Assembly: GCA_964583095.1 (NCBI GenBank)
Contig: CAZOVB010000011.1
Location: 34,893 to 98,892, forward strand
DNA length: 64,000 nt
Reading direction: 5' to 3'
From: CAZOVB01 sp964583095
Lineage (GTDB): Bacteria; Planctomycetota; Phycisphaerae; SM23-33
Both the position numbers and the translations under genes were made by a program. The notes under the pieces were generated by a model. That model did no database searches. It saw only the letters and a program-made list of their open reading frames with translations, and had not been told where the DNA came from. Shown here piece by piece: positions 1 through 8,679 of this stretch. Each line of letters starts with the position of its first letter. Position 1 is the first letter of the stretch.

Positions 1-1
1 C

Positions 2-811
2 CTTTCCCAGATCGCCTTTCTGGAAGGCGACATTCGCGATCGCGATGCGGTCGACAGGGCCTTTCAGGGCTGCGAGGGGGTCTTTCACCAGGCCGCCCTG
101 GGCTCCGTGCCGCGCAGCGTGGAGGACCCCGTCACCAGCCACGATGCCAACGTCAACGGCACGATCACGGTCCTGGAAGCCGCCCGGGCCTCGCAGGTCA
201 AGCGTATCCTCTTTGCCGCCAGCAGCAGCGCCTACGGGAACCAGCCGGTCTCTCCCAAGCACGAGCAGATGCCGGTCCTGCCCATCAGTCCGTACGCGGC
301 AAGCAAGGTCTCCTGCGAGGCCTACATGCGGGGCTATGCGGCCGCCTACGGGCTGGAAACGCTCTGCCTGCGTTACTTCAACGTCTTCGGCCCGCACCAG
401 GACCCCCAGGGGGCCTACGCCGCGGTCATCCCCGCCTTCGTAAGCCGCCTGCTGCAAGGCCGGAAACCCGTGGTCTACGGCGACGGCGAACAGTCCCGCG
501 ACTTCTGCTACATCGAGAACGTCTGCCGGGCCAACTACCTGGGCATGACCGCCCCGGCCGAGGTCTGCGACGGACGCGTGCTGAACATTGCCTGCAATCA
601 GCGAACGAGCCTCAACGAGATCCTCGCGCTGCTCCAGGAGTTGCTGGGCACCGACATACAGGCTGAATATACCGACCAGCGCCCCGGAGATGTAAAGCAC
701 TCGCTGGCCGCCATCGAGGCCGCGAAAGAATCCATCGGCTACGAGCCGGCCGTCTACTTCGAAGAGGGACTGCGAAAGGCGATCGACTGGTACCGCGAGA
801 ATCTCGGTTAG
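2..811 (+). CDS. NAD-dependent UDP-sugar 4-epimerase (5' end outside window)
   Basis: The reading frame is open from the window edge, so the N-terminal Rossmann glycine motif is missing; 269 residues remain. This is an extended short-chain dehydrogenase/reductase of the UDP-glucose/UDP-GlcNAc 4-epimerase type. The serine-rich strand ASSSAYG and the SPYAASK segment (catalytic YxxxK) are visible, as are RYFNVFGPHQDP and the C-terminal sugar-binding region YGDGEQSRDF. Such enzymes interconvert UDP-hexoses for surface polysaccharides in the cytoplasm. A phosphoglycosyl transferase gene follows 11 bp downstream, which supports a role in glycan synthesis. Substrate (Glc, GlcNAc or the uronic acid) cannot be decided from sequence. 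Confidence 0.9.
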   Translation, partial: LSQIAFLEGDIRDRDAVDRAFQGCEGVFHQAALGSVPRSVEDPVTSHDANVNGTITVLEAARASQVKRILFAASSSAYGNQPVSPKHEQMPVLPISPYAASKVSCEAYMRGYAAAYGLETLCLRYFNVFGPHQDPQGAYAAVIPAFVSRLLQGRKPVVYGDGEQSRDFCYIENVCRANYLGMTAPAEVCDGRVLNIACNQRTSLNEILALLQELLGTDIQAEYTDQRPGDVKHSLAAIEAAKESIGYEPAVYFEEGLRKAIDWYRENLG

Positions 812-822
812 CCCGGCCTTCC

Positions 823-1443
823 ATGTGCAAACGCCTGCTGGATATCCTGCTGAGCCTGGCAGGGCTGATCGTCCTGGGCCCGCTGATGCTCCTGATCTGC
901 CTTGCGATTCGCATCGAGTCCAAGGGGGCGGCCATCTTCCGACAGCGCCGGGCCGGCTACCGGGGCAAGCCGTTTGTGATGCTCAAATTTCGCACCATGC
1001 GAAGCGATGTGGATCCCTACGGCATGAGTCCCCGCAGCGGGGGCGACCCCCGACTGACACGCCTGGGCAAATTCCTCCGGGAGACCAGCCTGGACGAGCT
1101 GCCCCAGTTGCTCAACATCCTTTCCGGCAGTATGTCGCTGGTGGGCCCCAGACCGCTTTACGAGCGACAGGCCCGGCAGTGGGACGAAAACCAGCGCCGG
1201 CGTCTGGATGTCCGGCCCGGCCTGACCGGCTACGCCCAGGCCTACGGGCGCGGATCCCTGCCGATCGAGGACAAAATCGAGATGGATCTCTATTACGTCG
1301 ACCACCAGAGCCTCCGGCTGGATCTTCGGATCCTCTTGCGCACCGCGGCCAATGTCTTGGGCCATCAAGGGGATGTCTACGAAAAGCAGTATTCCCGGGA
1401 TCGCAAGCGGGAAAGGGATCGGGAGGAGAAAGACGATGTCTGA
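823..1443 (+). CDS. Small phosphoglycosyl transferase (PglC-like sugar transferase)
   Basis: 206 residues, the size of the minimal monotopic phosphoglycosyl transferases such as PglC, without the extra membrane domain of WcaJ. The N-terminus has a hydrophobic re-entrant segment (residues about 8-28). It is followed by the family stretch RQRRAGYRGKPFVMLKFRTM. The catalytic Asp-Glu pair is in TSLDELPQLLN, followed by SMSLVGPRPL. Family members transfer a phosphosugar from a UDP-sugar to undecaprenyl phosphate at the inner membrane, the first step of polymer or glycan assembly. It lies between the epimerase and a HAD phosphatase, and the phosphatase start overlaps its end by 8 bp, so the three genes are probably one transcript. 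Confidence 0.92.
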   Translation: MCKRLLDILLSLAGLIVLGPLMLLICLAIRIESKGAAIFRQRRAGYRGKPFVMLKFRTMRSDVDPYGMSPRSGGDPRLTRLGKFLRETSLDELPQLLNILSGSMSLVGPRPLYERQARQWDENQRRRLDVRPGLTGYAQAYGRGSLPIEDKIEMDLYYVDHQSLRLDLRILLRTAANVLGHQGDVYEKQYSRDRKRERDREEKDDV

Positions 1444-2119
1444 CAGGGCCCTGGTGTTCGACCTGGACGACACGCTCTACCCCGAACGCCAGTACGTGCG
1501 CAGCGGTTACTGCATGGTCGCACAGGTGCTCCGCGAGAGCAAGGGGACGACCCGGCGATACGAAGACTGGCTTTGGGACCGCTTCCAGGCCGGCCAGGCC
1601 GACGGAGCGCTGGACGCCCTCAGCGATCACTTTCAACTGGGCCTTTCAAAGAAGGAAATCAGCGACCTGGTGGAGGTCTATCGCAACCACAAGCCGTCCT
1701 TGCAGCCTCGCGACGGGATCGTGCCCCTGCTATCCTCGGCCGCCAAGGTCGCCCGCCTGGGCCTGCTGACCGATGGCTTCCTGCCTGCCCAGCTTTACAA
1801 GCTCGAAGCCCTGCACCTGCGGGGGGCCTTTGAGGAAATCGTGTTCACCGAAAAGCTGGGGCGCCCGTTCTGGAAGCCCGCCTGCGAGGGGTTCCAACTG
1901 ATCTCGGAGCTGCTGGGAGTTGCCCACGAAAACTGTCTGTACGTTGGAGACAATCTGGCCAAGGATTTCGTGGCCCCCAATCGTCTCGGGTGGCAGACGG
2001 TTCTCCTGCGGCTGGAAGATCAGGTGCATGCGGAGAACCCCGCCCCTGAAGGAGGTCAGCCGCAGCAGACCTGCCGGAGCGTGGAGGAACTGGCCCGCAT
2101 GCTGCTGGAAGACCGGTAG
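1436..2119 (+). CDS. HAD-superfamily hydrolase (phosphatase)
   Basis: 227 residues. HAD motif I is VFDLDDTLYP at residues 6-15, with the nucleophile Asp and the acid/base Asp two residues later. A motif II Thr lies in LGLLTDGF. A motif III Lys is in FTEKLGRPFWKP and motif IV acidic residues are in YVGDNLAKDF. I chose the ATG at 1436 because motif I would otherwise be preceded by a long unconserved extension; this start overlaps the transferase stop by 8 bp, suggesting translational coupling. The family dephosphorylates small phosphorylated metabolites. A sugar-phosphate or nucleotide-sugar precursor is plausible from context but not shown. Confidence 0.88.
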   Translation: MSDRALVFDLDDTLYPERQYVRSGYCMVAQVLRESKGTTRRYEDWLWDRFQAGQADGALDALSDHFQLGLSKKEISDLVEVYRNHKPSLQPRDGIVPLLSSAAKVARLGLLTDGFLPAQLYKLEALHLRGAFEEIVFTEKLGRPFWKPACEGFQLISELLGVAHENCLYVGDNLAKDFVAPNRLGWQTVLLRLEDQVHAENPAPEGGQPQQTCRSVEELARMLLEDR

Positions 2120-2182
2120 AGAAGCTCATCTGGCCATCGAGTCCCCGCCCATGGCCAGCAAGTCCCGCCGGCGCGACAGGGC

Positions 2183-3334
2183 TCAGGTCTGGAAACCCTC
2201 GGCCAGGAATCTGTGGCGAACCGGGGCGGTCACCGTTTTGCCGCTGACGCAGCGGAAAGTGATCTCGTCGGGTCCGAAACGCACGCTGCGAACCTTCACG
2301 AAACCCCGGGGGATTCTGGCAACGCCCTGAATTGTTCGAATCTCCGTCGGCCGATTCTTCGAAAGCGATACCGTCGTCGGGAACCCCGCCTGGCTGACAG
2401 GATTGGCTTTGGCGCTGGGGGCAAGGCCGGCCGCGAAGTACCCGCAGACGTCCTCGAGGCCGAGGCAGACGTTTCGGCCGTTCCAGGGCGCGCCGTGTCG
2501 GCCTCGATTGCTCATCCAGAAGACGGTGGCCGGAAGCTGTGCGGTGTCTTTGAGGCTGTACCAGAGATAGCCCTCTCCGGCTGCGACGGCGGTGATCCAG
2601 GCCGGTGTGGACGAGGGTTTCTTGAACAGGGCGATCTGATCTTCGTATCCGTAAAGGTGCGGGAAGCGGGAGGCGTCGATGCTCGCGGGCGTTTTGAACC
2701 GGGTCGGCACGCGGGAGAGGCTCTTGAAGGCGGCGTCGATGGCCAGGGCCTGATACTCCCGGCTGACCGGGTCGGCATAGAGATCGGGGAAGGTCCGACC
2801 CAGGGCGAAGGGCGATGAGGAAATCGCCAGGCTGCGTTTGTCGTCGTCGGCCGCCAGGGTGGCATGGTGACCCAGGCACATCTTGCCCGAGAACCCCTCC
2901 AGCCTGTGGCGACAGTATACGGCGTTGTGGCCCTCGACGAGGGAGAGTGTCTTTGTGATCGTGCCGGGGCGGATCTTCGTCTTCATTTGCATCGAGAGAG
3001 CGATCACGTCCTCCTGCTGCTCGATCCGGGCATCGGACCACTTGGCTGTGGCCGACTCGCCGTGGGCGGGGTGCTTTTCCCCGCGGTAGTCGTTGTCCGC
3101 CCCGAAGGGCGCACAGAAGAAGTCGCCGCGCAGGGGGACCAGTACCGGTTCGTCGATGGCAAGGGCTTCCTCCTGCCAGGGACTGATATGGTAGGGCTCG
3201 ACCGGCGAAGCGGTGTCCCGGTAGAAGGTTACCGGGGCCATGTGCCCGCCGAGTTTCGTTACCGCCAGTTCGACCTGATCGCCGATCAGAACCCAACTGG
3301 GCTGTGAATGGATCGAACGCGACTGGGGCTTCAT
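2183..3334 (-). CDS. Hypothetical protein, possible galactose-mutarotase-like beta-sandwich
   Basis: 383 residues, no signal peptide. The N-terminal part (LGGHMAPVTFYRD, then SPWQEE and FFCAPFGADND) resembles the way aldose-epimerase-like proteins begin, and a long beta-rich body follows. I recognise no catalytic signature with certainty. An AAGGAG ribosome binding site sits 7 nt before the ATG. The gene is divergent from the HEAT-repeat gene at 3439 and convergent with the HAD hydrolase. A role in sugar or glycoside metabolism is a guess from the fold impression only. Confidence 0.72.
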   Translation of the reverse strand: MKPQSRSIHSQPSWVLIGDQVELAVTKLGGHMAPVTFYRDTASPVEPYHISPWQEEALAIDEPVLVPLRGDFFCAPFGADNDYRGEKHPAHGESATAKWSDARIEQQEDVIALSMQMKTKIRPGTITKTLSLVEGHNAVYCRHRLEGFSGKMCLGHHATLAADDDKRSLAISSSPFALGRTFPDLYADPVSREYQALAIDAAFKSLSRVPTRFKTPASIDASRFPHLYGYEDQIALFKKPSSTPAWITAVAAGEGYLWYSLKDTAQLPATVFWMSNRGRHGAPWNGRNVCLGLEDVCGYFAAGLAPSAKANPVSQAGFPTTVSLSKNRPTEIRTIQGVARIPRGFVKVRSVRFGPDEITFRCVSGKTVTAPVRHRFLAEGFQT

Positions 3335-3346
3335 GGTTTCTCTCCT

Positions 3347-3389
3347 TGCATATTGGCCCGGAAGATGCGTATTTTCATGCGTATTGGCC
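3347..3389. repeat. Three direct copies of TGCRTATT in a divergent intergenic region
   Basis: TGCATATTGGCC (3347-3358), TGCGTATT (3366-3373) and TGCGTATTGGCC (3378-3389) lie between two divergent genes. The first copy overlaps the ribosome binding site of the minus-strand gene. The arrangement resembles a regulator binding region, but no regulator is known for it. Confidence 0.45.
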
Positions 3390-3438
3390 TTGAGAGCAAG
3401 TATCTGGATTTTCTCGCACCATCAGGGAGGTTTGCGCC

Positions 3439-4890
3439 ATGTTCCAATTTGCCTTGATCGCACTGGCAGGCCTTGTCACGACGGTCGGGTCCGACCAGAC
3501 GCCCAACGAGCTGCTGCAGTTGATACCAAACGAGGCCTACTGGAAGCATGAGGAGGTCGCGCCCAACACCGAAATGCTTCTTGCCATGCTCCAGGAGCCG
3601 GAGATGCCCGAGGATCTCACAGCCCTGCTGGAACAGTTGGGGGATTCGTCGTTCCGGAAGAGGAAAGCCGCACAGGAGGCCCTGGTCAGCGCCGGCCCCG
3701 TCGTGTTGGATCAGGTCAGGAAGTTGGTCGACTCGCCGGATTCGGAAGTTGCTGCGCGGGCGACCGAGATCGTGGAGACTCTCACCACCCAGGCCGCTCA
3801 AAACCGGGTTCGTCAACTGATAGCCATTCGCACGTTGGGTCAACGCAAGGAGACGAAGGCCGCCCAGCGCCTCCAGGCGCTGACCCAAAGCAATAAACCG
3901 TTTGTGGCCGATTACGCCGCTCAGGCCCTGGCCGAGATTCAAGGCAAGGCCTGGAAGCCACAGCGGGACATGAGTTCGCGGCTGAAGACGGACCTTTCTG
4001 CTTTCCCGGACGAACTTTCGGTTCTGGCCCAGGTGGATCTCACCGAAGCGAAAAACCCAATGGGAATCGCCGAAATGGTCCGCATTGCAATGGGCAAGCA
4101 GGTGGGGGACCAGGAGGTATCGGAAATTGTTTCTGGGATTATGGACGGGATGATCCCGATCGCCCACGAGATCGGGAATTTCCGATTGGACGCTCTGACG
4201 TTCGGACTTTCACTTGACGCCGACGGGAACAACGGATGGGGCGCAGCGATCCTCCGAGGCCGGTACGATCCGTCTTTGGTGTCTCCAGCGCTGTTGCGCA
4301 GCGAGCCGGACGTGGAAAGCCGCAAAGTCGCCGGTGTGGACGTCCTGGCCGTGGATAACGATTTCCAACTTTGCCTGGTTTCGCCGCAGGTGATGGTCGT
4401 GCTGATCGGGCCCGCAGGCAAGGCCTTGCCGATTGAGAAAGTCTTGTTTGGCGTGATGGGCAAGCAGGCCTACCCGCGAACCGAGGCGATGACGCAGTTG
4501 CTCGGCCGGACCGACACAGCGTCTGACTTCTGGGTCGCGATGCGGGTCCCCCCGGTGCTCAAGGAAGAGTTGTTCTTCCAGGAAATCCAGCAGCTCTGTC
4601 TCTCTTCACAGACCGAGGACAAGGGCAGGAGAATGACCCTTTCGGCCTGGAGTTCAGGCCAAGACAAGGCCGCCAAGGCTGCCGAGGACCTTCGCAACGC
4701 CGTTTCGCGAGTCCGTGGAGGGCTTCGCAGCGTCCCGATGGAGATGGGAGCCATCACCGACCTGCTGGGCAATGTCAAGGTCCGCCAGGAAGAGAGCAAA
4801 GTCCTCGCCGACGTGCTGGTAACCCCCCAGGCCGAGAGGGCGCTTCTGGTCTTGCCCCTGCAATTCTTCGCCGTGGGGGCGCCTCAGTAG
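3439..4890 (+). CDS. Secreted HEAT-repeat-containing protein of unknown function
   Basis: 483 residues. A short hydrophobic N-terminus (FALIALAGLVTTVG) looks like a signal peptide. Residues about 50-160 contain HEAT-like helical repeats (LLEQLGDSSFRKRKAAQEAL, then FVADYAAQALAEI), a module frequent in planctomycete secreted proteins. The remaining 300 residues are not recognised. GGGAGG lies 8 nt before the ATG. The gene stands between a divergent neighbour and metG, which has its own candidate promoter, so it is probably monocistronic. The repeat module suggests protein-protein interaction outside the cytoplasm; no enzyme function is proposed. Confidence 0.75.
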   Translation: MFQFALIALAGLVTTVGSDQTPNELLQLIPNEAYWKHEEVAPNTEMLLAMLQEPEMPEDLTALLEQLGDSSFRKRKAAQEALVSAGPVVLDQVRKLVDSPDSEVAARATEIVETLTTQAAQNRVRQLIAIRTLGQRKETKAAQRLQALTQSNKPFVADYAAQALAEIQGKAWKPQRDMSSRLKTDLSAFPDELSVLAQVDLTEAKNPMGIAEMVRIAMGKQVGDQEVSEIVSGIMDGMIPIAHEIGNFRLDALTFGLSLDADGNNGWGAAILRGRYDPSLVSPALLRSEPDVESRKVAGVDVLAVDNDFQLCLVSPQVMVVLIGPAGKALPIEKVLFGVMGKQAYPRTEAMTQLLGRTDTASDFWVAMRVPPVLKEELFFQEIQQLCLSSQTEDKGRRMTLSAWSSGQDKAAKAAEDLRNAVSRVRGGLRSVPMEMGAITDLLGNVKVRQEESKVLADVLVTPQAERALLVLPLQFFAVGAPQ

Positions 4891-4923
4891 AAGCGATTCG
4901 CATCGCCTGGCAGGAATTGGCGG

Positions 4924-4952
4924 TTCAAAACCGCCTCAGCCCCTGCTAGACT
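4924..4952 (+). promoter_or_regulatory. Candidate sigma70-type promoter of metG
   Basis: TTCAAA, 17-bp spacer, TAGACT, about 48 bp before the metG start. Each box matches the consensus at four of six positions. The -35 box lies within a GGCGGTT/AACCGCC inverted repeat (4919-4935). Confidence 0.35.
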
Positions 4953-4999
4953 GATGCTCTTTACCCCCGTGGGCCCGTGCCGGAAACAAAGGAACTGCC

Positions 5000-6556
5000 G
5001 TGGCTGATACTTTCTACGTAACCACACCGATTTACTACGTCAACGACGTGCCGCACATCGGACATTCGTATACGACGATTGCCGCCGACGTCCTGGCCCG
5101 GTTCTTCCGGGCCGAGGGACGCGACGTGCGCTTCCTGACCGGCACGGACGAGCACGGAATCAAGATCTACAAGGCCGCCAGGGAAAAGGGCAAGGAGCCC
5201 GACCAACTCGGCGACGAGGTTGTCGTGCACTTCAAGAAGCTCTGGGAGGATCTGAATATCTCCCACGACGACTTCATCCGTACCACCGAAGACCGCCACG
5301 AACAGCGGGTCCAGGCGCTGATCCGAACGCTGCAGGAAAAGGACGAGGTCTACAAGGGTCAGTACGAAGGCTGGTACGACGAGGGCCAGGAGGAATTCGT
5401 TACCGAGTCGACCGCCCGCGAAAACGAGTACAAGAGCCCGATTTCCGGCCGGGATCTCACCCGATACTCCGAGGAGAACTATTTCTTCCGCTTGAGCAAA
5501 TGGGTGCCTCGCCTGATCGAGCACATCGAGGCGACCCCCGAATTCATCGCCCCCGAGTCCCGCCGCAACGAGGTGCTCAGCAAGCTCAAGCAGGGGGTGG
5601 ACGACCTGTGCATTTCCCGCGGGGCCGAGAAACTCCCCTGGGGCGTTCCCATGCCCTCGGATCCGTCCCACGTGGTCTATGTCTGGGTCGACGCCCTGAG
5701 TAACTACATTACCGCCTTGGGGATTCCGGAAATCGGACGCGACGACGACGGCGCCTTCAAGCGGTACTGGCCGGCCAGCGTGCACCTGATCGGCAAGGAC
5801 ATTCTCTGGTTCCACGCGGTGTATTGGCCCTGCCTGCTGATGGCCCTGGACCTGCCGCTTCCCAAGTGCGTCTTTGCTCATGGGTGGTGGACGGCAGAGG
5901 GCAGGAAGATGTCCAAAACGCTGGGCAACTTCATCTCGCGGGAGACCATCGAGGAGATCTGCAACGAGTACTCGGTGGATGTCTACCGATACTATCTGCT
6001 TCGTGCGGTGGCCTTCGGGGCCGACGGGGACTTCTCCCAGGAGATGTTCCAGACACGTTACAACAGCGACCTGGCCAACACACTGGGCAATCTGCTCTCG
6101 CGCAGCGTCAATATGATCAGCCGCTACGTGGACGGTCTCATCCCGGCGGGGGGGAATTCGGTCCCCGAGCAGCAGAGCGTGATCGATGCGGCCGGGGAGC
6201 TTTCCTCCGCGGCCGTTGAAGACATGAGCAACTGCGCGTTCCATCGGTACATCGATAAGATTATTGCCCTGGCCGACGCGACGAATCAATTCATCGACAA
6301 GACCGAGCCGTTCCGCCTGGCCAAGGACCCGTCGCAGAAGCAGCGGCTGGGCGAGATTCTGTATACCTGCGCCGAGGCGCTTCGGATCGCCTTGCTGTTC
6401 CTCGAGCCGATCATGCCCGAAGCGTCCCGCCGGGGCTTGGCCCAGTTGGGCCTCCGCGGCGTTGCCACGCCGCTGATGGAAAAGGCCCGCTGGGGGCAAC
6501 TGCTGCCCGGTACGCGCGTCAAGAAGGGCGATCCGCTCTTTCCCAGGAAGCAGTAA
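5000..6556 (+). CDS. metG: Methionyl-tRNA synthetase
   Basis: 518 residues, GTG start with AAAGGA upstream. It charges tRNA-Met in the cytoplasm. The class I signatures are HIGH (residues 19-22, within DVPHIGHSY) and KMSKT (residues 303-307), with TGTDEHG between them. The connective region (YEGWYDEGQEEFVTE) has none of the zinc-binding cysteine pairs of the E. coli form, so this is the short, zinc-free type. It ends after the anticodon-binding helices without the C-terminal EMAP/Trbp111-like tRNA-binding domain. The next gene starts on the last base of the stop codon (TAATG), so the two are translationally coupled. Confidence 0.97.
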   Translation: MADTFYVTTPIYYVNDVPHIGHSYTTIAADVLARFFRAEGRDVRFLTGTDEHGIKIYKAAREKGKEPDQLGDEVVVHFKKLWEDLNISHDDFIRTTEDRHEQRVQALIRTLQEKDEVYKGQYEGWYDEGQEEFVTESTARENEYKSPISGRDLTRYSEENYFFRLSKWVPRLIEHIEATPEFIAPESRRNEVLSKLKQGVDDLCISRGAEKLPWGVPMPSDPSHVVYVWVDALSNYITALGIPEIGRDDDGAFKRYWPASVHLIGKDILWFHAVYWPCLLMALDLPLPKCVFAHGWWTAEGRKMSKTLGNFISRETIEEICNEYSVDVYRYYLLRAVAFGADGDFSQEMFQTRYNSDLANTLGNLLSRSVNMISRYVDGLIPAGGNSVPEQQSVIDAAGELSSAAVEDMSNCAFHRYIDKIIALADATNQFIDKTEPFRLAKDPSQKQRLGEILYTCAEALRIALLFLEPIMPEASRRGLAQLGLRGVATPLMEKARWGQLLPGTRVKKGDPLFPRKQ

Positions 6557-6954
6557 TGCCCGATCAATCTTCCGATAAAACCATGCGAGACGTGATTCTC
6601 GCCGATGGCCGCTACCCGCTGGAGGCCTATGCGTTTCTCCACGACGGGCTCAGCAGCGCGGTTCGCGGCGTCCACGGAGAAAACGTTCTTCCCGCAGGCC
6701 AGAGCCATGTAACCGGCCAGCACCTTTGCCACGCCCTTTGTCAACTGGCCCTGGAGAGATGGGGAATGCTCGCCGAGACGGTCCTGAGGCGTTGGAACAT
6801 CAACAAAACACTGGACTTCGGCAACATGGTCTACCTGTTGGTCGAGAATAACTTCATGAAGAAAACCGAGGAAGACAGCCTGGAGGACTTCCGCGATGTC
6901 TTCGACTTCCATGAGTACTTCCAGCGCCAATGGCAGTTTGAACTGAAGGAATAG
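6556..6954 (+). CDS. Minf_1886-type Verrucomicrobia/Planctomycetes-restricted protein
   Basis: 132 residues. It has the typical layout of this lineage-restricted family: a short N-terminus, ILADGRYPLEAYAFLHDGL, HVTGQHLCHALCQLALERWG, then TLDFGNMVYLLVENNFMKKT and a C-terminal FDFHEYF. There is no signal peptide or membrane segment. Its function is unknown. The start codon overlaps the metG stop by one base, and a small membrane-protein gene follows 8 bp later, so it is part of the metG transcript. Recognition is from memory of the family, not a search. Confidence 0.85.
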   Translation: MPDQSSDKTMRDVILADGRYPLEAYAFLHDGLSSAVRGVHGENVLPAGQSHVTGQHLCHALCQLALERWGMLAETVLRRWNINKTLDFGNMVYLLVENNFMKKTEEDSLEDFRDVFDFHEYFQRQWQFELKE

Positions 6955-6962
6955 CGTCACCG

Positions 6963-7154
6963 ATGGCCGATGAGAATAAGCAGACGCCCCCGGCCCAGGC
7001 CGGGGACAAGAAACACCCGGTCCCCGAGCCGGTCAACGTGATCGATGGCGTGCCCGATTCGGCCCCGCGCAAGCCATTCTGGTTCTATCTGGTCCTTGGC
7101 GGTGTGTTTGTCCTCTGGCTGGGGTTCCTGCTGTACGTGTATCTGGCCGTCTGA
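6963..7154 (+). CDS. Small single-pass membrane protein
   Basis: 63 residues. A proline-rich, hydrophilic N-terminus (residues 1-38) is followed by one strong transmembrane helix (FWFYLVLGGVFVLWLGFLLY). Codon third positions are GC-rich as in neighbouring genes, which supports coding. It lies 8 bp after the Minf_1886-type gene and 28 bp before an amidase lipoprotein. No family is recognised. Confidence 0.65.
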   Translation: MADENKQTPPAQAGDKKHPVPEPVNVIDGVPDSAPRKPFWFYLVLGGVFVLWLGFLLYVYLAV

Positions 7155-7182
7155 CCCGGCCAAGGCGGCCCAGGGAGTGAAC

Positions 7183-8229
7183 ATGGGAGCACGGATGCGA
7201 CTTTTGAGCTCTGGAACTTCTCGCGATCGATTCACCTGCCTGCTGCCCCTCTGCTTTTGCGGTTGGATCTGCATCGTCACAACCGGTTGCCGCGAGCCGG
7301 AGTTCCAGACGGTACCTTCCGGAACACTCAGCGACTATGAAGCGACAATGAGCGTCCACGAATTGGCCCGCGAGTTGAACATGCAGGTGGACGAAACCAA
7401 CGACCTGTATGCTTCGCTGAGCAGATCCCGCACCACGCTGGTGCTCTTCGCCGGCCGGGCGGGGGGGTTCTACGTCAACGGCGATCGGATTCGGCAACTC
7501 GAGAGCATCCGGTCTTCCGGGGGCATCGTCCAGGTTCCCCGCAGCCTGGTTCCATTGATCCGACAGGCCTTGCCCGCTGCCCCTGCGCAAGTGGCTCCCA
7601 GGCCGGTGGCCCCTGAAGGCCCGATTCGGGGCCTGGTGATCCTGGATCCCGGCCACGGGGGAAAGGACCCCGGGGCCCTTGGGTCCCTGGCCGGGCAGAG
7701 TTCGAGGGTCGAAGAGAAAGCCCTCAACCTCCAACTGGCGCGCAAGGTCAGCTCGCAACTGAAGGGCAAGGGCGTCCGGGTGATGCTGACCCGGTACCGC
7801 GATACGACCGTGAGCCTGGAAGATCGGGTCAAAATGGCCAACACCCATTCGGCTGCGCTGTTTGTGAGCCTTCATGCCAACTCCAGCAAGGCCAATCCAC
7901 AGGCCCAGGGGTTCCAGATCTACATTGCAGCGGTGGCCTCGAACGACACGCGCAGCGCCGCCAAACAGGTTGCCACGTCTTTCAAACGGGCGGGCTTTGA
8001 GAGTCACGGACCGGCCGTTCGCGAAGACAAAGCAAGGCCACTGTTCGTGTTGCGCCAGACGCGCGGGCCGGCTTTGCTGGTGGAAACCGGCTTCATGTCC
8101 AACGCGCAGGACCTTTCCCGGCTGGTGCGTTCGGACTACCAGGACCGCCTGGCCGGGGCCATTGCGGAGGGGATCATCACCCACCTGCGAGAGCAGCAGG
8201 GGGCCGGTGGCCGCCCTTCCGTTCGATAA
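7183..8229 (+). CDS. N-acetylmuramoyl-L-alanine amidase, lipoprotein
   Basis: 348 residues. The start chosen is the ATG with AGGGAG upstream and gives a lipoprotein signal ending in a VTTG-Cys lipobox (about residue 32). Residues about 60-130 form an unassigned domain that may bind the substrate or wall (VLFAGRAGGFYVNG). Residues about 145-340 are an Amidase_3 zinc domain: ILDPGHGGKDPGALG (first zinc His), the Glu in VEEKALNLQLA, RYRDTTVSL, FVSLHAN (second zinc His) and LLVETGFMSN with the catalytic Glu. It would cleave the amide bond between MurNAc and the stem peptide in the periplasm. It belongs to the metG-led gene string. Confidence 0.93.
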   Translation: MGARMRLLSSGTSRDRFTCLLPLCFCGWICIVTTGCREPEFQTVPSGTLSDYEATMSVHELARELNMQVDETNDLYASLSRSRTTLVLFAGRAGGFYVNGDRIRQLESIRSSGGIVQVPRSLVPLIRQALPAAPAQVAPRPVAPEGPIRGLVILDPGHGGKDPGALGSLAGQSSRVEEKALNLQLARKVSSQLKGKGVRVMLTRYRDTTVSLEDRVKMANTHSAALFVSLHANSSKANPQAQGFQIYIAAVASNDTRSAAKQVATSFKRAGFESHGPAVREDKARPLFVLRQTRGPALLVETGFMSNAQDLSRLVRSDYQDRLAGAIAEGIITHLREQQGAGGRPSVR

Positions 8230-8483
8230 CCATCCGTATACAAAGGGGTAATGTCTGCTTGTGGCCAAGCGGCCCTGCTGCCCGCTGCCCAAGGGCCCAA
8301 GGTGGATTGCGGGGAAAAAATCACGCCGAAATTCACCTCTTGCAAGTTCTGGCCGATGGGTCAGTTGGAGGCATTGCACGCATGGGAGGATTTGCCTCTG
8401 CGCAAGAGAGGCCCCCGGTGGATGTTGCCGCCGGATAGGCTGAATTGTAGCTTGCCAGAAAGCAGATCCCTGGAGGGAAAGCT

Positions 8484-8669
8484 ATGGTTTATCGCATTCG
8501 ATATCATGATCCGTCGCAGTCGCAGCAGGCCGAGGCCGTCGTCGAGGCCAACAGCCCCACCGAGGCGATGGTGAAGTTCCGTTGCATCTACAACACCCGC
8601 GAGTTCTCGGCCGAGCTTCCCGAGCCGGTGACCAGCGTCGGCGAAGAAGAACCCATCTGCCCGGGCTGA
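8484..8669 (+). CDS. Small conserved-looking protein of unknown function
   Basis: 61 residues (starts MVYRIRYHD, ends EEEPICPG) with GGAGG and a good spacer before the ATG and strongly GC-biased third codon positions, so it is likely real. No family is recognised. It converges with the nucleotidyltransferase gene, leaving 10 bp. The 254 bp upstream (8230-8483) hold no gene I trust and no clear RNA structure. Confidence 0.6.
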   Translation: MVYRIRYHDPSQSQQAEAVVEANSPTEAMVKFRCIYNTREFSAELPEPVTSVGEEEPICPG

Positions 8670-8679
8670 GTTTCGCCGG

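Noticed and set aside
2131..2157. TGGCCAT/ATGGCCA inverted repeat between two convergent genes as a terminator
   Set aside because: The loop is 13 nt and no T-tract follows on either strand.
8251..8574. 107-codon frame starting after AAAGGGG
   Set aside because: It runs out of frame into the better supported 61-residue gene, its spacer to the start is too short, and the composition is unlike neighbouring proteins.
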